From Phycisphaerales bacterium (lineage in GTDB: Bacteria; Planctomycetota; Phycisphaerae; Phycisphaerales; UBA1924), in contig JANQNW010000015.1 in the NCBI GenBank assembly GCA_028279375.1, positions 248,001-312,000 on the forward strand: a DNA stretch of 64,000 bases, in the 5' to 3' direction. The notes beneath the pieces were generated by a model. That model did no database searches. It was not told where the DNA came from and was given only the letters and a program-made list of their open reading frames with translations. A program made the translations under genes and the position numbers. Shown here in pieces: positions 44,465-53,381 of this stretch; the first letter of the stretch is position 1, and each line of letters opens with the position of its first letter.

Positions 44465-44962
44465 CTAGGAGGATGCGGCGGCGTTCAGGTAGCGCAGGTA
44501 CACGACAATCTGCTGGAGCTGTTCATCCGTCAGCGTCGGATTGCCGCCCTTGGGGGGCATGTCGACGCCGGTCGTGTTGAGCGGGTCCCACGAGCCGCGC
44601 CCCGTCTTGAGGAACATGAGCATCTCGGTATCCGTCTTGCCTCTGACGAAGTCGCTGTGGGCGATGTCCTTGCCGAGACCGGGAAGCGCCTCGCCGCGTT
44701 CGCCGTGGCAACTGATGCACGTCGTCATGTAGACGTCGTGGCCGGTCTCGATCAGGCTGGTGGAGACGCCGAGCTCCATCGCGATGCGATCGCGCTGCTC
44801 GTTCTGGGCGCGGACGAACTCGCCGGCGCGGGCGTTGGAAGACAACGCGCCCCACACCGTGGCGACGCCCATCAGCAGGACGAGGACGACGAGGCTGAGG
44901 GTCTCGAGAACCCGAAGCTCAGGCGGTGAGGAACGACCGGACGGGTGCGAGTCATGCGCCAT
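44465..44962 (-). CDS. Membrane-anchored c-type cytochrome, likely NosZ electron donor
   Basis: A 165-residue monohaem cytochrome c. One N-terminal membrane helix (LETLSLVVLVLLMGVATVWG, residues 19-38) acts as anchor. The haem site is CISCH (C82, C85, H86) and the likely axial Met is M135 in VDMPPKGG. First gene of the nos operon, with a near-perfect ribosome site (AAGGAGGT five bases before the ATG). Passing electrons from the quinol/bc1 side to NosZ is inferred from place and type. Confidence 0.92.
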   Translation of the reverse strand: MAHDSHPSGRSSPPELRVLETLSLVVLVLLMGVATVWGALSSNARAGEFVRAQNEQRDRIAMELGVSTSLIETGHDVYMTTCISCHGERGEALPGLGKDIAHSDFVRGKTDTEMLMFLKTGRGSWDPLNTTGVDMPPKGGNPTLTDEQLQQIVVYLRYLNAAASS

Positions 44963-45066
44963 GGCTGACCTCCTTCCGGGTCAGGCCCGCCAGCGTTTCG
45001 GCTGCCGCCGCGATCCCAGTGGCGCGGCGAGAACGGCGAAGCGCTGCTGTCTGACCATTGTGGACC

Positions 45067-45096
45067 AGTGTATCCGATTTCGGATATCTGGATCAA
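45067..45096 (-). promoter_or_regulatory. Predicted nos promoter with perfect palindrome in the spacer
   Basis: On the minus strand TTGATC (45091-45096) and TACACT (45067-45072) are 18 bp apart. The perfect 16-bp palindrome TATCCGATTTCGGATA (45071-45086) fills the spacer and touches the -10. A second partial copy of the half-site (TCCGATTTAT) stands just upstream at 45101-45110. This suits repression by a dimer, for example an Rrf2-family NO or Fe-S sensor; the regulator is not in the window. Confidence 0.55.
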
Positions 45097-45160
45097 GGGG
45101 TCCGATTTATGGCGTGGCGAGAATTCTCACTTTTTCGAGGGCGCTCGCGGCGCATCAGGA

Positions 45161-45189
45161 AGGCCCGCAGGAATGACGCCTGCGGGCCT
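45161..45189 (-). terminator. Hairpin terminator downstream of tRNA-Met
   Basis: AGGCCCGCAGG and CCTGCGGGCCT pair perfectly over 11 bp with a 7-base loop. It begins 15 bases after the tRNA 3' end on the minus strand. There is no T-run, so it is a GC-rich, U-poor terminator. Confidence 0.65.
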
Positions 45190-45204
45190 GACCATGGGCT
45201 GAAG

Positions 45205-45278
45205 TGGCGAAGGGCGGACTCGAACCGCCGACCTGAGGTTTATGAATCCTCCGCTCTAACCAGCTGAGCTACTTCGCC
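45205..45278 (-). tRNA. tRNA with anticodon CAT (elongator Met most likely)
   Basis: A 74-nt tRNA on the minus strand. Acceptor arms GGCGAAG and CTTCGCC pair fully, discriminator A, D-arm AGCTCAGCTGGTTAGAGC, T-loop GGTTCGAGTCC. The anticodon loop TTCATAA gives CAT. The closing pair of the anticodon stem is an A-A mismatch. CAT could mean elongator Met or lysidine-modified Ile2; overall it looks like elongator Met. The acceptor stem is fully paired, against initiator tRNA. CCA is not encoded. Confidence 0.92.
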
Positions 45279-45356
45279 GGAGCGGCGCCCCGGGCTGTCG
45301 TGGTCAGAACCTCGCCAGCTGGGCAGGAGGGCACTGTATCTCCGGATACTGGCTCG

Positions 45357-45896
45357 TCAACAAGGAGCGGCTTCGACGGCAGGGGCCGCCTCGCCGACGA
45401 GGATCTCCCGGATGACCCGCTGGCGATAGTGGAAGATCGCCGTCACGTCCTTCTGGACGAAGAGGCGGTTGATCAGCGACGCGAGGGGGCCGCCGCGCGG
45501 CCGGTAGTCCACCTCGTCCACGCAGAGCGTGCCACCGTCGGCCGGCATGAATCTGTGCTTGTGATACCACAGCGCGTAGGGACCTCGGAGCTGCGTATCG
45601 ACGAATTGTCTCGGCGGATCCCACGACTCGATCCGGGTCCGCCAGCGGATTGGGAAGCCATGCACCTTCAGGCGATAGTCAATGAGGGCGCCATCGCGCA
45701 TCTCGATGGGAAGCGGCGTAACGACGTGGAACTGCAGCAGTTCGGGCGTGATGCGCTCGAGATTGCCCGCGTCCGAGAAGAACGGAAAGACCTCCTCGGG
45801 CTGAAGCGGGAGCCACATGCGGGCCGTCAGCTTCCAGTTGCGCCCGTTGCGGCGCACGAGGATGTCTTCATCGATTGAGGGATCTCGTTGAATCAT
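45357..45896 (-). CDS. SRPBCC (cyclase/dehydrase-like) family protein
   Basis: A 179-residue protein of the START/SRPBCC fold: LTARMWLPLQPEEVFPFFSD then AGNLERITPELLQFHV, IDYRLKVHGFPIRWRTRIES, YALWYHKHRFMPADGGTLCV and the C-terminal helix LFVQKDVTAIFHYRQRVIRE. This subtype is common beside NAD-dependent epimerases and photolyases and is thought to bind a hydrophobic ligand. Here no such partner is adjacent: tRNA-Met lies downstream and pyrG upstream (56 bp gap), the latter on the same strand. Confidence 0.82.
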   Translation of the reverse strand: MIQRDPSIDEDILVRRNGRNWKLTARMWLPLQPEEVFPFFSDAGNLERITPELLQFHVVTPLPIEMRDGALIDYRLKVHGFPIRWRTRIESWDPPRQFVDTQLRGPYALWYHKHRFMPADGGTLCVDEVDYRPRGGPLASLINRLFVQKDVTAIFHYRQRVIREILVGEAAPAVEAAPC

Positions 45897-45952
45897 GCTC
45901 GGGATGATTTCGCCGGCGAGGCGGCGCCGGAGTCACGCATGGCGGATCAATC

Positions 45953-47917
45953 TCAGCAAAGCTGCCCGGAGGATGGCTGGGCGCTGATGACGCTCGTGTC
46001 AGTCCGCGCGAAAGGGCGGCGCCAGACCCCCACGTCCGCCTTCGGATCCTGGCGCAGGATCGCGGCGGCGATGAGACCCATGAAGAGCGGCTGCGGACTG
46101 AGCGGGCGACCTGTGAGCTCGGGGTGATACTGCGCCGCGACGAAGTAGGGGTGCGTCGGATGCTGGCCATCCGACTCATGGCGGAGCTCGAGCACCTGCA
46201 TGATCGGCTGCGTCGGATGGCGCCCGGAGAAGACGAGCCCCGCAGCCTCGAGACGATCGATGTAGGCCGGCTCGACCTCGTAGCGATGGCGGAACCGCTG
46301 GCGAACGGTGAGCGGCTGATCCGCCGGGTGGGGCGCTGCCTTCGAGAGGCGACGCGCGGCCTCTCCATAGAGGAATGCCGCCAGCGTGTGCGGCGCGATG
46401 ATCACGTCCTGCCCGCCCAGTCGCATCGTGCCGCCGAGCTGTTCGATCTTCTTCTGCTCGGGAAGCTCGCTGATGACAGGATCCGGCGTGTCCTGGCGGA
46501 ACTCCGTGGAGTTCGCCTCGCTCAGGCCGAGCGCATGTCGCGCAAACTCGATGACGGCGACCTGGAAGCCGAGGCAGATCCCCAGGTAGGGGAGGTTGTT
46601 CTCGCGACAGTGACGGACCGTCTCGATCTTGCCTTCGACGCCGCGAGAGCCGAAGCCTCCGGGCACGATGACGGCGTCGAGACCTTCGAGGCGCTTGGCG
46701 ACGTTCGCCTGCGTGACGTCGGTCGTGTCGATCCAGCGGAAGTCGATATCGACGTTGAGATGCGCCGAGCAGTGTTCGGCCGCCTTGTCGATCGAAGCGT
46801 AGGCGTCGCGGAGCGCGGCGTATTTGCCGGTGAGTCCGACCTCGATGGAGCGCCTCTTTTTCGCGATCAGGCCATCGACGAATCCGAGCCAGCGCTGGCG
46901 GCTGACGTCTTCGTGTGCGATCTGGACACGATGGTGAAGGTCGAGCGTGGAGAGAATCTCCCGATCGAGCCCCTCCTGGCGCATCTCCTCGGGGATCGTG
47001 TAAATGCTCGGGCGGTCGTGCATCGAGAAGACGCGATTCATCGGCACATTCGAGAACATGGCGATCTTCTCGCGCACGCTCTTCGTGCACGGGCTTGACG
47101 CACGGCATGCGAGGATGTGCGGCTGAATGCCTGCCTCCATCAATCGCTTGATGCCAAGCTGGGCCGCCTTCGACTTCTGCTCCCCCAGCGCGGGGGGTTC
47201 GATGACGTACGTGAGCGCGACGAAGCACGTCGATCCCGGTCCTTCTTCGAACGCGAGCTCGCGCAAGGCCTCGATATAGAAGCCGTTCTCGTAGTCGCCG
47301 ACGGTGCCGCCGACCTCGACGAAGACGACGTCAGCCGGGCGGGAGCCGTCGCCCTTGATGGCAAGTTCACGGAGTTTGCGTTTCACCTCGCCGGTGACGT
47401 GAGGGATCATCTGGACGTCGCGACCGAGATACCCGCCGTGGCGTTCGCGTTCGAGGATCTCGGAGAAGATCTGGCCGGAGGTGGTGAAGTTGTGTCGGCT
47501 CAGGTCCTGATCGAGCATGCGCTCGTAGGTTCCGAGGTCCATGTCGCACTCGGTGCCATCGTCGAGGACGAAGACCTCTCCGTGGCGGAAGGGGTTGAGC
47601 GTCCCGGCGTCGATGTTGAGGTAGCCCTCGAGCTTGACGGGGGCGACAACGAGGCCCTTGTCCTTGAGGAGCTTGGCGACAGAGGACGAGAAGATCCCCT
47701 TTCCGAGCCCGGACATGACTGTCCCGAAGATTGCGACGAACTTGTGGCGGCCTCGGATGTATCCCTCAGGGATCGGCGAGTAGAACTCCGAGGCGTCGGC
47801 GCCCGGCCCTCCGGCGTCGGCGGACGCAAGGAGATTGACTCCCTCTGATGCGTCAGGGGAGGCGTTTCGGGCGTCTGGTGATTTGGATGGGCGCTCGTCG
47901 TCGTGCTGAGGGGGCAT
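45953..47917 (-). CDS. pyrG: CTP synthase with N- and C-terminal extensions
   Basis: Makes CTP from UTP, ATP and glutamine. The synthase domain starts near residue 59 (KFVAIFGTVMSGLGKGIFSS), with variant residues in the P-loop segment compared with the usual VTGGVVSSLGKG. NIDAGTLNPFRHGEVFVLDD and FVEVGGTVGDYENGFYIEAL follow. The class I glutaminase has its cysteine in YLGICLGFQ and the HPE pair in QYHPELTGRPLSP. At 654 residues it is about 100 longer than usual: an acidic, disordered N-terminal part of about 55 residues and a C-terminal tail of about 35. The ATG at 47915-47917 has no strong ribosome site, so the true start may differ. Confidence 0.94.
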   Translation of the reverse strand: MPPQHDDERPSKSPDARNASPDASEGVNLLASADAGGPGADASEFYSPIPEGYIRGRHKFVAIFGTVMSGLGKGIFSSSVAKLLKDKGLVVAPVKLEGYLNIDAGTLNPFRHGEVFVLDDGTECDMDLGTYERMLDQDLSRHNFTTSGQIFSEILERERHGGYLGRDVQMIPHVTGEVKRKLRELAIKGDGSRPADVVFVEVGGTVGDYENGFYIEALRELAFEEGPGSTCFVALTYVIEPPALGEQKSKAAQLGIKRLMEAGIQPHILACRASSPCTKSVREKIAMFSNVPMNRVFSMHDRPSIYTIPEEMRQEGLDREILSTLDLHHRVQIAHEDVSRQRWLGFVDGLIAKKRRSIEVGLTGKYAALRDAYASIDKAAEHCSAHLNVDIDFRWIDTTDVTQANVAKRLEGLDAVIVPGGFGSRGVEGKIETVRHCRENNLPYLGICLGFQVAVIEFARHALGLSEANSTEFRQDTPDPVISELPEQKKIEQLGGTMRLGGQDVIIAPHTLAAFLYGEAARRLSKAAPHPADQPLTVRQRFRHRYEVEPAYIDRLEAAGLVFSGRHPTQPIMQVLELRHESDGQHPTHPYFVAAQYHPELTGRPLSPQPLFMGLIAAAILRQDPKADVGVWRRPFARTDTSVISAQPSSGQLC

Positions 47918-48047
47918 GGCGTATCGTAACGCGCCGTGCCCCGGGCACAAGGCAGGAGGGCTCGATCCACTGGCCGGATCGGGCACACATCTCGAGAGGA
48001 TCGTGGTCGCATTCGCCGTCCCAGACGACGGCCAGTTGAGGATTCCC

Positions 48048-50714
48048 ATGGCATATCGCAGAAGTCGTTTCGTTCGTCTCGCTCCGGCGCTGAGCGCCGC
48101 GGTCGTCGTCTCCCTGTCGGGTTCACTCGTCCAGGCATCAGATGATTTCGACTGTGAGACCTGCCGTGCGTATCTCGACGCGTTCCTGTCGGGCGAGGAG
48201 GGGCCGCGCTGGGATCCGGCGACGGGAGAGGACAAGGCGAACTACGCGCGCGATCGGATTGTTGACTACCGGCGCATGCGGCTCGAGATCGACATTCCCG
48301 ACATGAACGAGCGCCGCTTCGTGGCGACGCAGCAGCTCGAGTTCACGCCGATGGGCGACGGCGTGCGCGAGCTTGCGCTGGACGCTGAGCTGCTCACGAT
48401 CGACGGCGTCGAATCGGAGCGCCCCAACCAGGGTGTGAGCTGGTCGCATGACGGCAAGCAGCTTCAGCTCGTCTTCGATCCGCCGCTGCAGCCCGGCGAG
48501 ACGCAGGCACTGAAGATCGACTACACGATGTCCGATCCCGTCGATGGCATGATCTGGACGCCGGAGTCGGAGGCGTGGCCGGGCCGCGCGCCGCAGATCC
48601 ACACGCAGGGTCAGCCAGAGACGAACCGATTCTGGTTCCCGAGTCACGACTTCCCGAATGAGCGCCTGGCGACCGAGCTGATCGTCACCGTTCCGGATGG
48701 GTTCGAAGTGAGCGGCAACGGCAAGCTTGTTTCGAAGAAGAGCTCCAGCGGGCGGACGACGTTCCATTGGCAGCAGAACGCCGATCACGTGAACTACCTC
48801 GTGAGCCTGGTCGTCGGGCAGTTCGACATCGTGGATGTTGGACGGGGCGAGGTGGATATGCCGGTGTATGCGCCGGTGGGGAAGGGGCACCAGGCGCCGC
48901 AGACTTACGGTCGGACGCTCGACATGCTTCATGTCTTCGAGGATCGATTCGGCGTGGCGTATCCGTGGGAACGTTACGCCCAGCTCGTGGTCTGGAACTT
49001 CGGCGCCGGCGGCATGGAGAACACCTCCGCGACGACGATGCATGACACGGCGATTCTCGACGCCAAGGCGCTCGAGGATGGCGACATGGACAGCCTGATC
49101 GCGCACGAGCTTGGCCACCAGTGGTATGGCGATCTGATCACGTGCAATACGTGGGCGCACATCTGGCTGAACGAGGGATTTGCGTCATTCACGGAGTCGC
49201 TCTGGTACGAAAAGCGCGACGGCTACGACGCGGGCTATCTGAATGACGTCTATATGAACATGAGCACGGTCGCGAAGCGCGACAAGCTCGATCCGAATGA
49301 TGAGAACGCCTGGCGCCGGCCGGGAATGGTGTCCCGACGTTACGAGCATCCGTGGGAAGTTTTCCGGCGCCTTTCGAATCCGTATCCGAAGGGCACGAGC
49401 CTTCTGCACATGCTGCGCATGAAGCTCGGCGACGAGGTCTTTTTCCGCGGACTCGAGGAGTACACGCGCCTGCATGCGAACGGCACGGTTGAGACCGTTG
49501 ATTTTCGCCGCGCGATGGAGCGCGCTTCGGGATTGAGCCTCGAGGCCTTCTTCGAGCAGTGGGCGTATCGTCCCGGCGTGCCGGACGTCAACGTGAAGGC
49601 GTCCTGGGATCAGGCGGCCAGTGAACTCAAGATCGTCTTCGAGCAGACGCAGCGCATCGACGAGATGCTCCCGGCGTTCAGACTCGACCTGCCCGTGCTC
49701 GTGGTCACCGCCAGTGGTGAGCAATGGGTTCCCATGACGATGACGCAGCGCCGACATGAGCGCACGATCGCGCTGGATGGGGCGCCGGAAATGGTGATCG
49801 TCGATCCTGATCTTCGCTCGCTGAAGACGCTGACAGTCGATCAGCCCGCGGATCGGATCATCGCGCAGCTTGAGCGCGGGCCGACGGTCGCTGCGCGGCG
49901 CGACGCCGCCCGTGGCCTGGCGGCGCACGAGAGCGACAGCGTGAAGTCGGCGCTCATAGACTGCGTGCTGCGCTCAACGGAGCACTTTGCTGTGCGCCGG
50001 GACGCCGCGACTTCTCTGGGTGAGATGCGGGCGAAGGAGTCGCTCATCAGTGCGCTGGGCGTTTCGATCGAGGATGCGCGCGTTCGCGCGGCGGCCGTCA
50101 AGGCGCTCGGCGAGTGTCGGGGCGACGACGCCGCTTCGGTGATCACGTCGTTTGCGCTGAATCCCGATGAGAGCTACGCGACGCGCGCCGCCGCGATGGA
50201 GGCAGTTGGAAAACTGGGAGGCGACGAGGCGCTGGAGATTCTCAAGGTTGGACTGGCCGCGGAATCGCAGCACGATCAGATTCGGAGATCGGCGCTGCGC
50301 GGACTCGCATCTCTTGATGAGGTCGAATGTCTCGAGCTGGCCCTTCCATTTGTTGAAGAGGGTCATCTGTCGCGCACACGTCCGGTGGCGATCAGCACCG
50401 TTTCGAAGCTGGCGGACTATGACAAGGAGGCGGCGTATGACGCCGTCGCGCCGCTGCTGATGGATCACGAGGAGCGCACGCGCAATGCGGCGGGTCCGGC
50501 GATCGTCCGCATCGAGGATGAGCGGGGCGTCGCCGAGTTGCGCCGCATCGCTCGAACCGATCGCCATCCGGTGTATCGAGAAATGGCGTCGAAATGGGCG
50601 GATGAGCTGCAGGCGGCGCTGAAGCGCGGAGATTCCGGGAACAACCTGCAGAAGGAAATCGAAGAGCTTCGACAGGAGCTTGAAGATGTGAAGCGCCTGG
50701 TGGAGGAGAAGTAG
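48048..50714 (+). CDS. Exported M1-family aminopeptidase with HEAT-like repeats
   Basis: Zinc aminopeptidase of the M1 (gluzincin) family. The 888-residue protein has a signal peptide (LAPALSAAVVVSLSGSLVQA), the N-terminal beta domain, the exopeptidase motif GAGGMENTS (family GxMEN), and the zinc site HELGHQWYGD (H353, H357) with E376 in WLNEGFASF. After the catalytic part, about 260 residues of short helical repeats (for example RDAATSLGEMRAKESLISAL, RAAAVKALGECRGDDAASV) look like HEAT/PBS repeats. The chain ends in a coiled coil (LQKEIEELRQELEDVKRLVE). GAGG precedes the ATG at 48048. Confidence 0.93.
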   Translation: MAYRRSRFVRLAPALSAAVVVSLSGSLVQASDDFDCETCRAYLDAFLSGEEGPRWDPATGEDKANYARDRIVDYRRMRLEIDIPDMNERRFVATQQLEFTPMGDGVRELALDAELLTIDGVESERPNQGVSWSHDGKQLQLVFDPPLQPGETQALKIDYTMSDPVDGMIWTPESEAWPGRAPQIHTQGQPETNRFWFPSHDFPNERLATELIVTVPDGFEVSGNGKLVSKKSSSGRTTFHWQQNADHVNYLVSLVVGQFDIVDVGRGEVDMPVYAPVGKGHQAPQTYGRTLDMLHVFEDRFGVAYPWERYAQLVVWNFGAGGMENTSATTMHDTAILDAKALEDGDMDSLIAHELGHQWYGDLITCNTWAHIWLNEGFASFTESLWYEKRDGYDAGYLNDVYMNMSTVAKRDKLDPNDENAWRRPGMVSRRYEHPWEVFRRLSNPYPKGTSLLHMLRMKLGDEVFFRGLEEYTRLHANGTVETVDFRRAMERASGLSLEAFFEQWAYRPGVPDVNVKASWDQAASELKIVFEQTQRIDEMLPAFRLDLPVLVVTASGEQWVPMTMTQRRHERTIALDGAPEMVIVDPDLRSLKTLTVDQPADRIIAQLERGPTVAARRDAARGLAAHESDSVKSALIDCVLRSTEHFAVRRDAATSLGEMRAKESLISALGVSIEDARVRAAAVKALGECRGDDAASVITSFALNPDESYATRAAAMEAVGKLGGDEALEILKVGLAAESQHDQIRRSALRGLASLDEVECLELALPFVEEGHLSRTRPVAISTVSKLADYDKEAAYDAVAPLLMDHEERTRNAAGPAIVRIEDERGVAELRRIARTDRHPVYREMASKWADELQAALKRGDSGNNLQKEIEELRQELEDVKRLVEEK

Positions 50715-50739
50715 GCCGGGTCGTGCGAGGAGGGCGCCT

Positions 50740-52614
50740 GTGAAGTCGGGTCGTTGCCGTCGAGGGTTGTCTCTTCCTGGGACGCTCATCTGCGCGTTCC
50801 TTTGGAGCTTGACTGCGCCGGTGTTCGCCCAGTCGGCCGCTCCGGCGACGATTGAGGAGTGGGCTGAACGCGAGCGCGATCGGATCCTGTCGCTCGGCGA
50901 AGAGCGCGGCTGGGACGAGGCGCACAATCATGCGAACATGTCGCTTTTCAGGTTGGCGCTTGCCGCCGATGTGCGCAAAGACAGGCAGGCGTGGCTGATC
51001 ACGGCAGAGACTGCGTTGCACGCCCGGTTTCTCTCGAATGTCGATGCGGACTATCGCGCCGACATCGCGCGTGTGCTGCTGCGGCTCCCCGAGGTCGCGA
51101 GACGGTTTCTCTTTCTCTTCAACGACAATGACGACGCGACGGGCGCAGCGCGCACGCTTCTGTTGATCCACGCGAGCTTCCCGCAGCGCATGGCGGACTT
51201 TCCATCGCTTGCGGCGGCGATGGCCGTCGTGCACGATCGAGAAGTCGAGGTGCGCGCTAATGAGAACACGAAGACGGCGACTTCGCCGGACCTGCTCTTC
51301 GCGTACTTCGTTGATCAACGAAACCTGATGTGGGTGGATCTGCGATCGTCGTCGCCGCACATGCTGTGTTACGTGGTGGACGCGACACCCGAGTTGCAGG
51401 AACTCTTCTGGGCGGCCGGGCGATTCGGGAAACGATCCCAGATCGGTTCGCTCTATCACCAGATTCAGTACGACCGCGAGCACTACCTCGAGGGCAAACC
51501 GAAGCGCGTCAGTCGCGAGGGATTCACGCTGCCCAATATCGAGCGCTACGGCGGTGTGTGCGTCGATCAGGCGTATTTCGCGTCGATGGTTGGAAAAGCG
51601 ATCGGGATTCCTTCGGTGATGGTGAGCGGCGCGTCAGAATCCGGCGAGGGGCACTGTTGGCTTGGATATGTCAGGCGCCAGGGGTCGAACTATCTCTGGG
51701 ACATGGACGACGGGCGTTATCCGGAGGCGAAGCTCCTGGCGGGTGTTGCGCGTGATCCGCAGAGCGGACACTGGGTGAATGAGTCGGAGATCGGCGTGCT
51801 CGAGTCTCTCTTCTCGCGGCGTCTCGGCGAGGCGCATCATGCGCGATCGATCATGGAGGGAGCGCGACTTCTCTTCGGTTCGGAGGGTACGCCGGCTCCG
51901 ATCGAACTTCGTTCGACTCGATCTCGAAGGCGTGGCGCCGACGCCGCCGATCTCGCGCCGGTGGCGTGGAAGCGAAGCGCGGGACCGGAAGAGGCGGAGG
52001 CGCTCTTGCGCGAGGCCCTGGCGAGCGCCCGTGAACTCTCCGAGATCTGGGATCTTGCGGCTGCGATGGCGCCGAAGCTTGATCGCTCGGCGCTTTCGTG
52101 GTGGATTGATCAGTCGGCGCGCGTGGGCGGCAGGCGCTGGCCGCAGTTCACGTTCGACGTGACGACACGCATGCTCTCGAAGCTGGACGACGACGAATCG
52201 GCGATGCTCGCGTGGGATCGCGTCGTGTCGCGGTATCGCAGCCGACCGGATCTCGCCCTGCGCGCACGGGTCGCTGCTGCGAAGCGGGCGGAGCAGGCCG
52301 GTCGACACAACGCCGCATACCAGGCGTACGAGCAAGCGATCAAGGAATACTCGGGCCAGGGACCCGACGTGCTCGTCGCGCTCGACGGGGCGAAGGCGTT
52401 CCTTGATGAGAAGGGGCGGCATGATCTGACGGCTGAGATGATCGGCGAGTCCTGGCGGCGTACGCAGCGTCCGACGAACTCAACGATGCTCTTCGACCAG
52501 ACGGTGTGGGCTCGGATCGGTCTCATGTACGCCGAATCGCTCGACCGCATCGGGCGGACGTCGGACGCGCAGAGCGTGCGACGGCAGATCCACTCGGCGC
52601 GACCGGCAAACTGA
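50740..52614 (+). CDS. Exported transglutaminase-like protein with helical repeat C-terminus
   Basis: A 624-residue protein with a signal peptide (LPGTLICAFLWSLTAPVFAQ). The middle has a transglutaminase-like cysteine triad: C274 in GGVCVDQAYFASMVGKAIGI, H305 in GEGHCWLGY and D321 in LWDMDDGRY. The C-terminal 250 residues resemble tetratricopeptide-type helices (AGRHNAAYQAYEQAIKEYSG). It may cleave or cross-link peptides in the periplasm; a peptidase role is as likely as a transglutaminase. GTG start at 50740 follows GAGGAGG. It begins 25 bp after the aminopeptidase, so they form a likely operon. Confidence 0.82.
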   Translation: MKSGRCRRGLSLPGTLICAFLWSLTAPVFAQSAAPATIEEWAERERDRILSLGEERGWDEAHNHANMSLFRLALAADVRKDRQAWLITAETALHARFLSNVDADYRADIARVLLRLPEVARRFLFLFNDNDDATGAARTLLLIHASFPQRMADFPSLAAAMAVVHDREVEVRANENTKTATSPDLLFAYFVDQRNLMWVDLRSSSPHMLCYVVDATPELQELFWAAGRFGKRSQIGSLYHQIQYDREHYLEGKPKRVSREGFTLPNIERYGGVCVDQAYFASMVGKAIGIPSVMVSGASESGEGHCWLGYVRRQGSNYLWDMDDGRYPEAKLLAGVARDPQSGHWVNESEIGVLESLFSRRLGEAHHARSIMEGARLLFGSEGTPAPIELRSTRSRRRGADAADLAPVAWKRSAGPEEAEALLREALASARELSEIWDLAAAMAPKLDRSALSWWIDQSARVGGRRWPQFTFDVTTRMLSKLDDDESAMLAWDRVVSRYRSRPDLALRARVAAAKRAEQAGRHNAAYQAYEQAIKEYSGQGPDVLVALDGAKAFLDEKGRHDLTAEMIGESWRRTQRPTNSTMLFDQTVWARIGLMYAESLDRIGRTSDAQSVRRQIHSARPAN

Positions 52615-52621
52615 CGTTCGC

Positions 52622-53374
52622 TCAGCTTGTGACTTGAGCGCGCCAGCGCGCGACGAACGCCGCGTACTGCTCCGGCGTGTCAACACCATGGTGTGCGGCG
52701 TCTCCAACAGCGACGGCGATGCGATGGCCGTGCTCGAGCGCCCGGAGCTGTTCCAGTTGTTCAGCCCGCTCGAGCGGCGTCGGCGCCAGCGCGACGTACG
52801 CCGGGAGGAATGACGCCCGATAGGCGTAGAGTCCAAGGTGCTTCAGCGGCGCTTCCGAGGTCGCTTCATTCGAGTCACGCTGATGGGGGATCAACGATCG
52901 CGAGAAGTACAGCGCGTCTCCGTTGACGGCGCGCACGACCTTGACGATGTTCGTATTCGCAGGGTCCTCATCGGGGGCGAATGGCGAGGCGATCGTCGAC
53001 ATCGGCGCCCCGGAGTTCTCGAGTGTCTCGGCGGCAAGGTCGATCAGCGCCGGATCGATCTCGGGCTCATCACCCTGCACGTTCACGACAATGGCGTCTG
53101 GCGCGAGCCCCAGCGTGTGCGCAGCCTCCGCGAGTCGGGAGGTGCCATTCGGATGCGAGGTCGAGGTCATGACGCAGGCGCATTCGAATGCGCCTGCCGC
53201 GGACTCGATGCGCTCATCATCCGTGGCGATCACGACGTCGTCAGCGCAGCGGGCCTTGCGCGCAGCCTCGACAACGTGCTGGATCAATGTCTTGCCTGTT
53301 TCTGCGGCGAGCGCCTTGCCCGGGAATCGAGTCGAGCCGTAGCGCGCCGGGATGATGATGGTGGCGTGGGCCAT
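52622..53374 (-). CDS. kdsB: 3-Deoxy-manno-octulosonate cytidylyltransferase
   Basis: Activates KDO as CMP-KDO for lipopolysaccharide inner core. The 250-residue protein shows IIIPARYGSTRFPGKAL, the nucleotide site AARKARCADDVVIATDDERI, VVNVQGDEPEIDPALID and GLYAYRASFLPAYVALAP. The ATG at 53372-53374 gives the typical length. Presence argues for an LPS-bearing outer membrane. It follows the TPR protein gene by seven bases and ends seven bases from the convergent transglutaminase-like gene. Confidence 0.97.
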   Translation of the reverse strand: MAHATIIIPARYGSTRFPGKALAAETGKTLIQHVVEAARKARCADDVVIATDDERIESAAGAFECACVMTSTSHPNGTSRLAEAAHTLGLAPDAIVVNVQGDEPEIDPALIDLAAETLENSGAPMSTIASPFAPDEDPANTNIVKVVRAVNGDALYFSRSLIPHQRDSNEATSEAPLKHLGLYAYRASFLPAYVALAPTPLERAEQLEQLRALEHGHRIAVAVGDAAHHGVDTPEQYAAFVARWRAQVTS

Positions 53375-53381
53375 GCGCGGT

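Noticed and set aside
45082-45096. FNR/ANR box in the nos promoter (TTGAT-N4-ATxxx)
   Set aside because: Only the left half (TTGAT) matches; the right half reads ATATC rather than ATCAA, while a perfect different palindrome overlaps it.
47918-48235. Longer pyrG frame starting at 48235
   Set aside because: It would cover the start, signal peptide region and ribosome site of the divergent aminopeptidase gene, and the added residues have no CTP synthase likeness.
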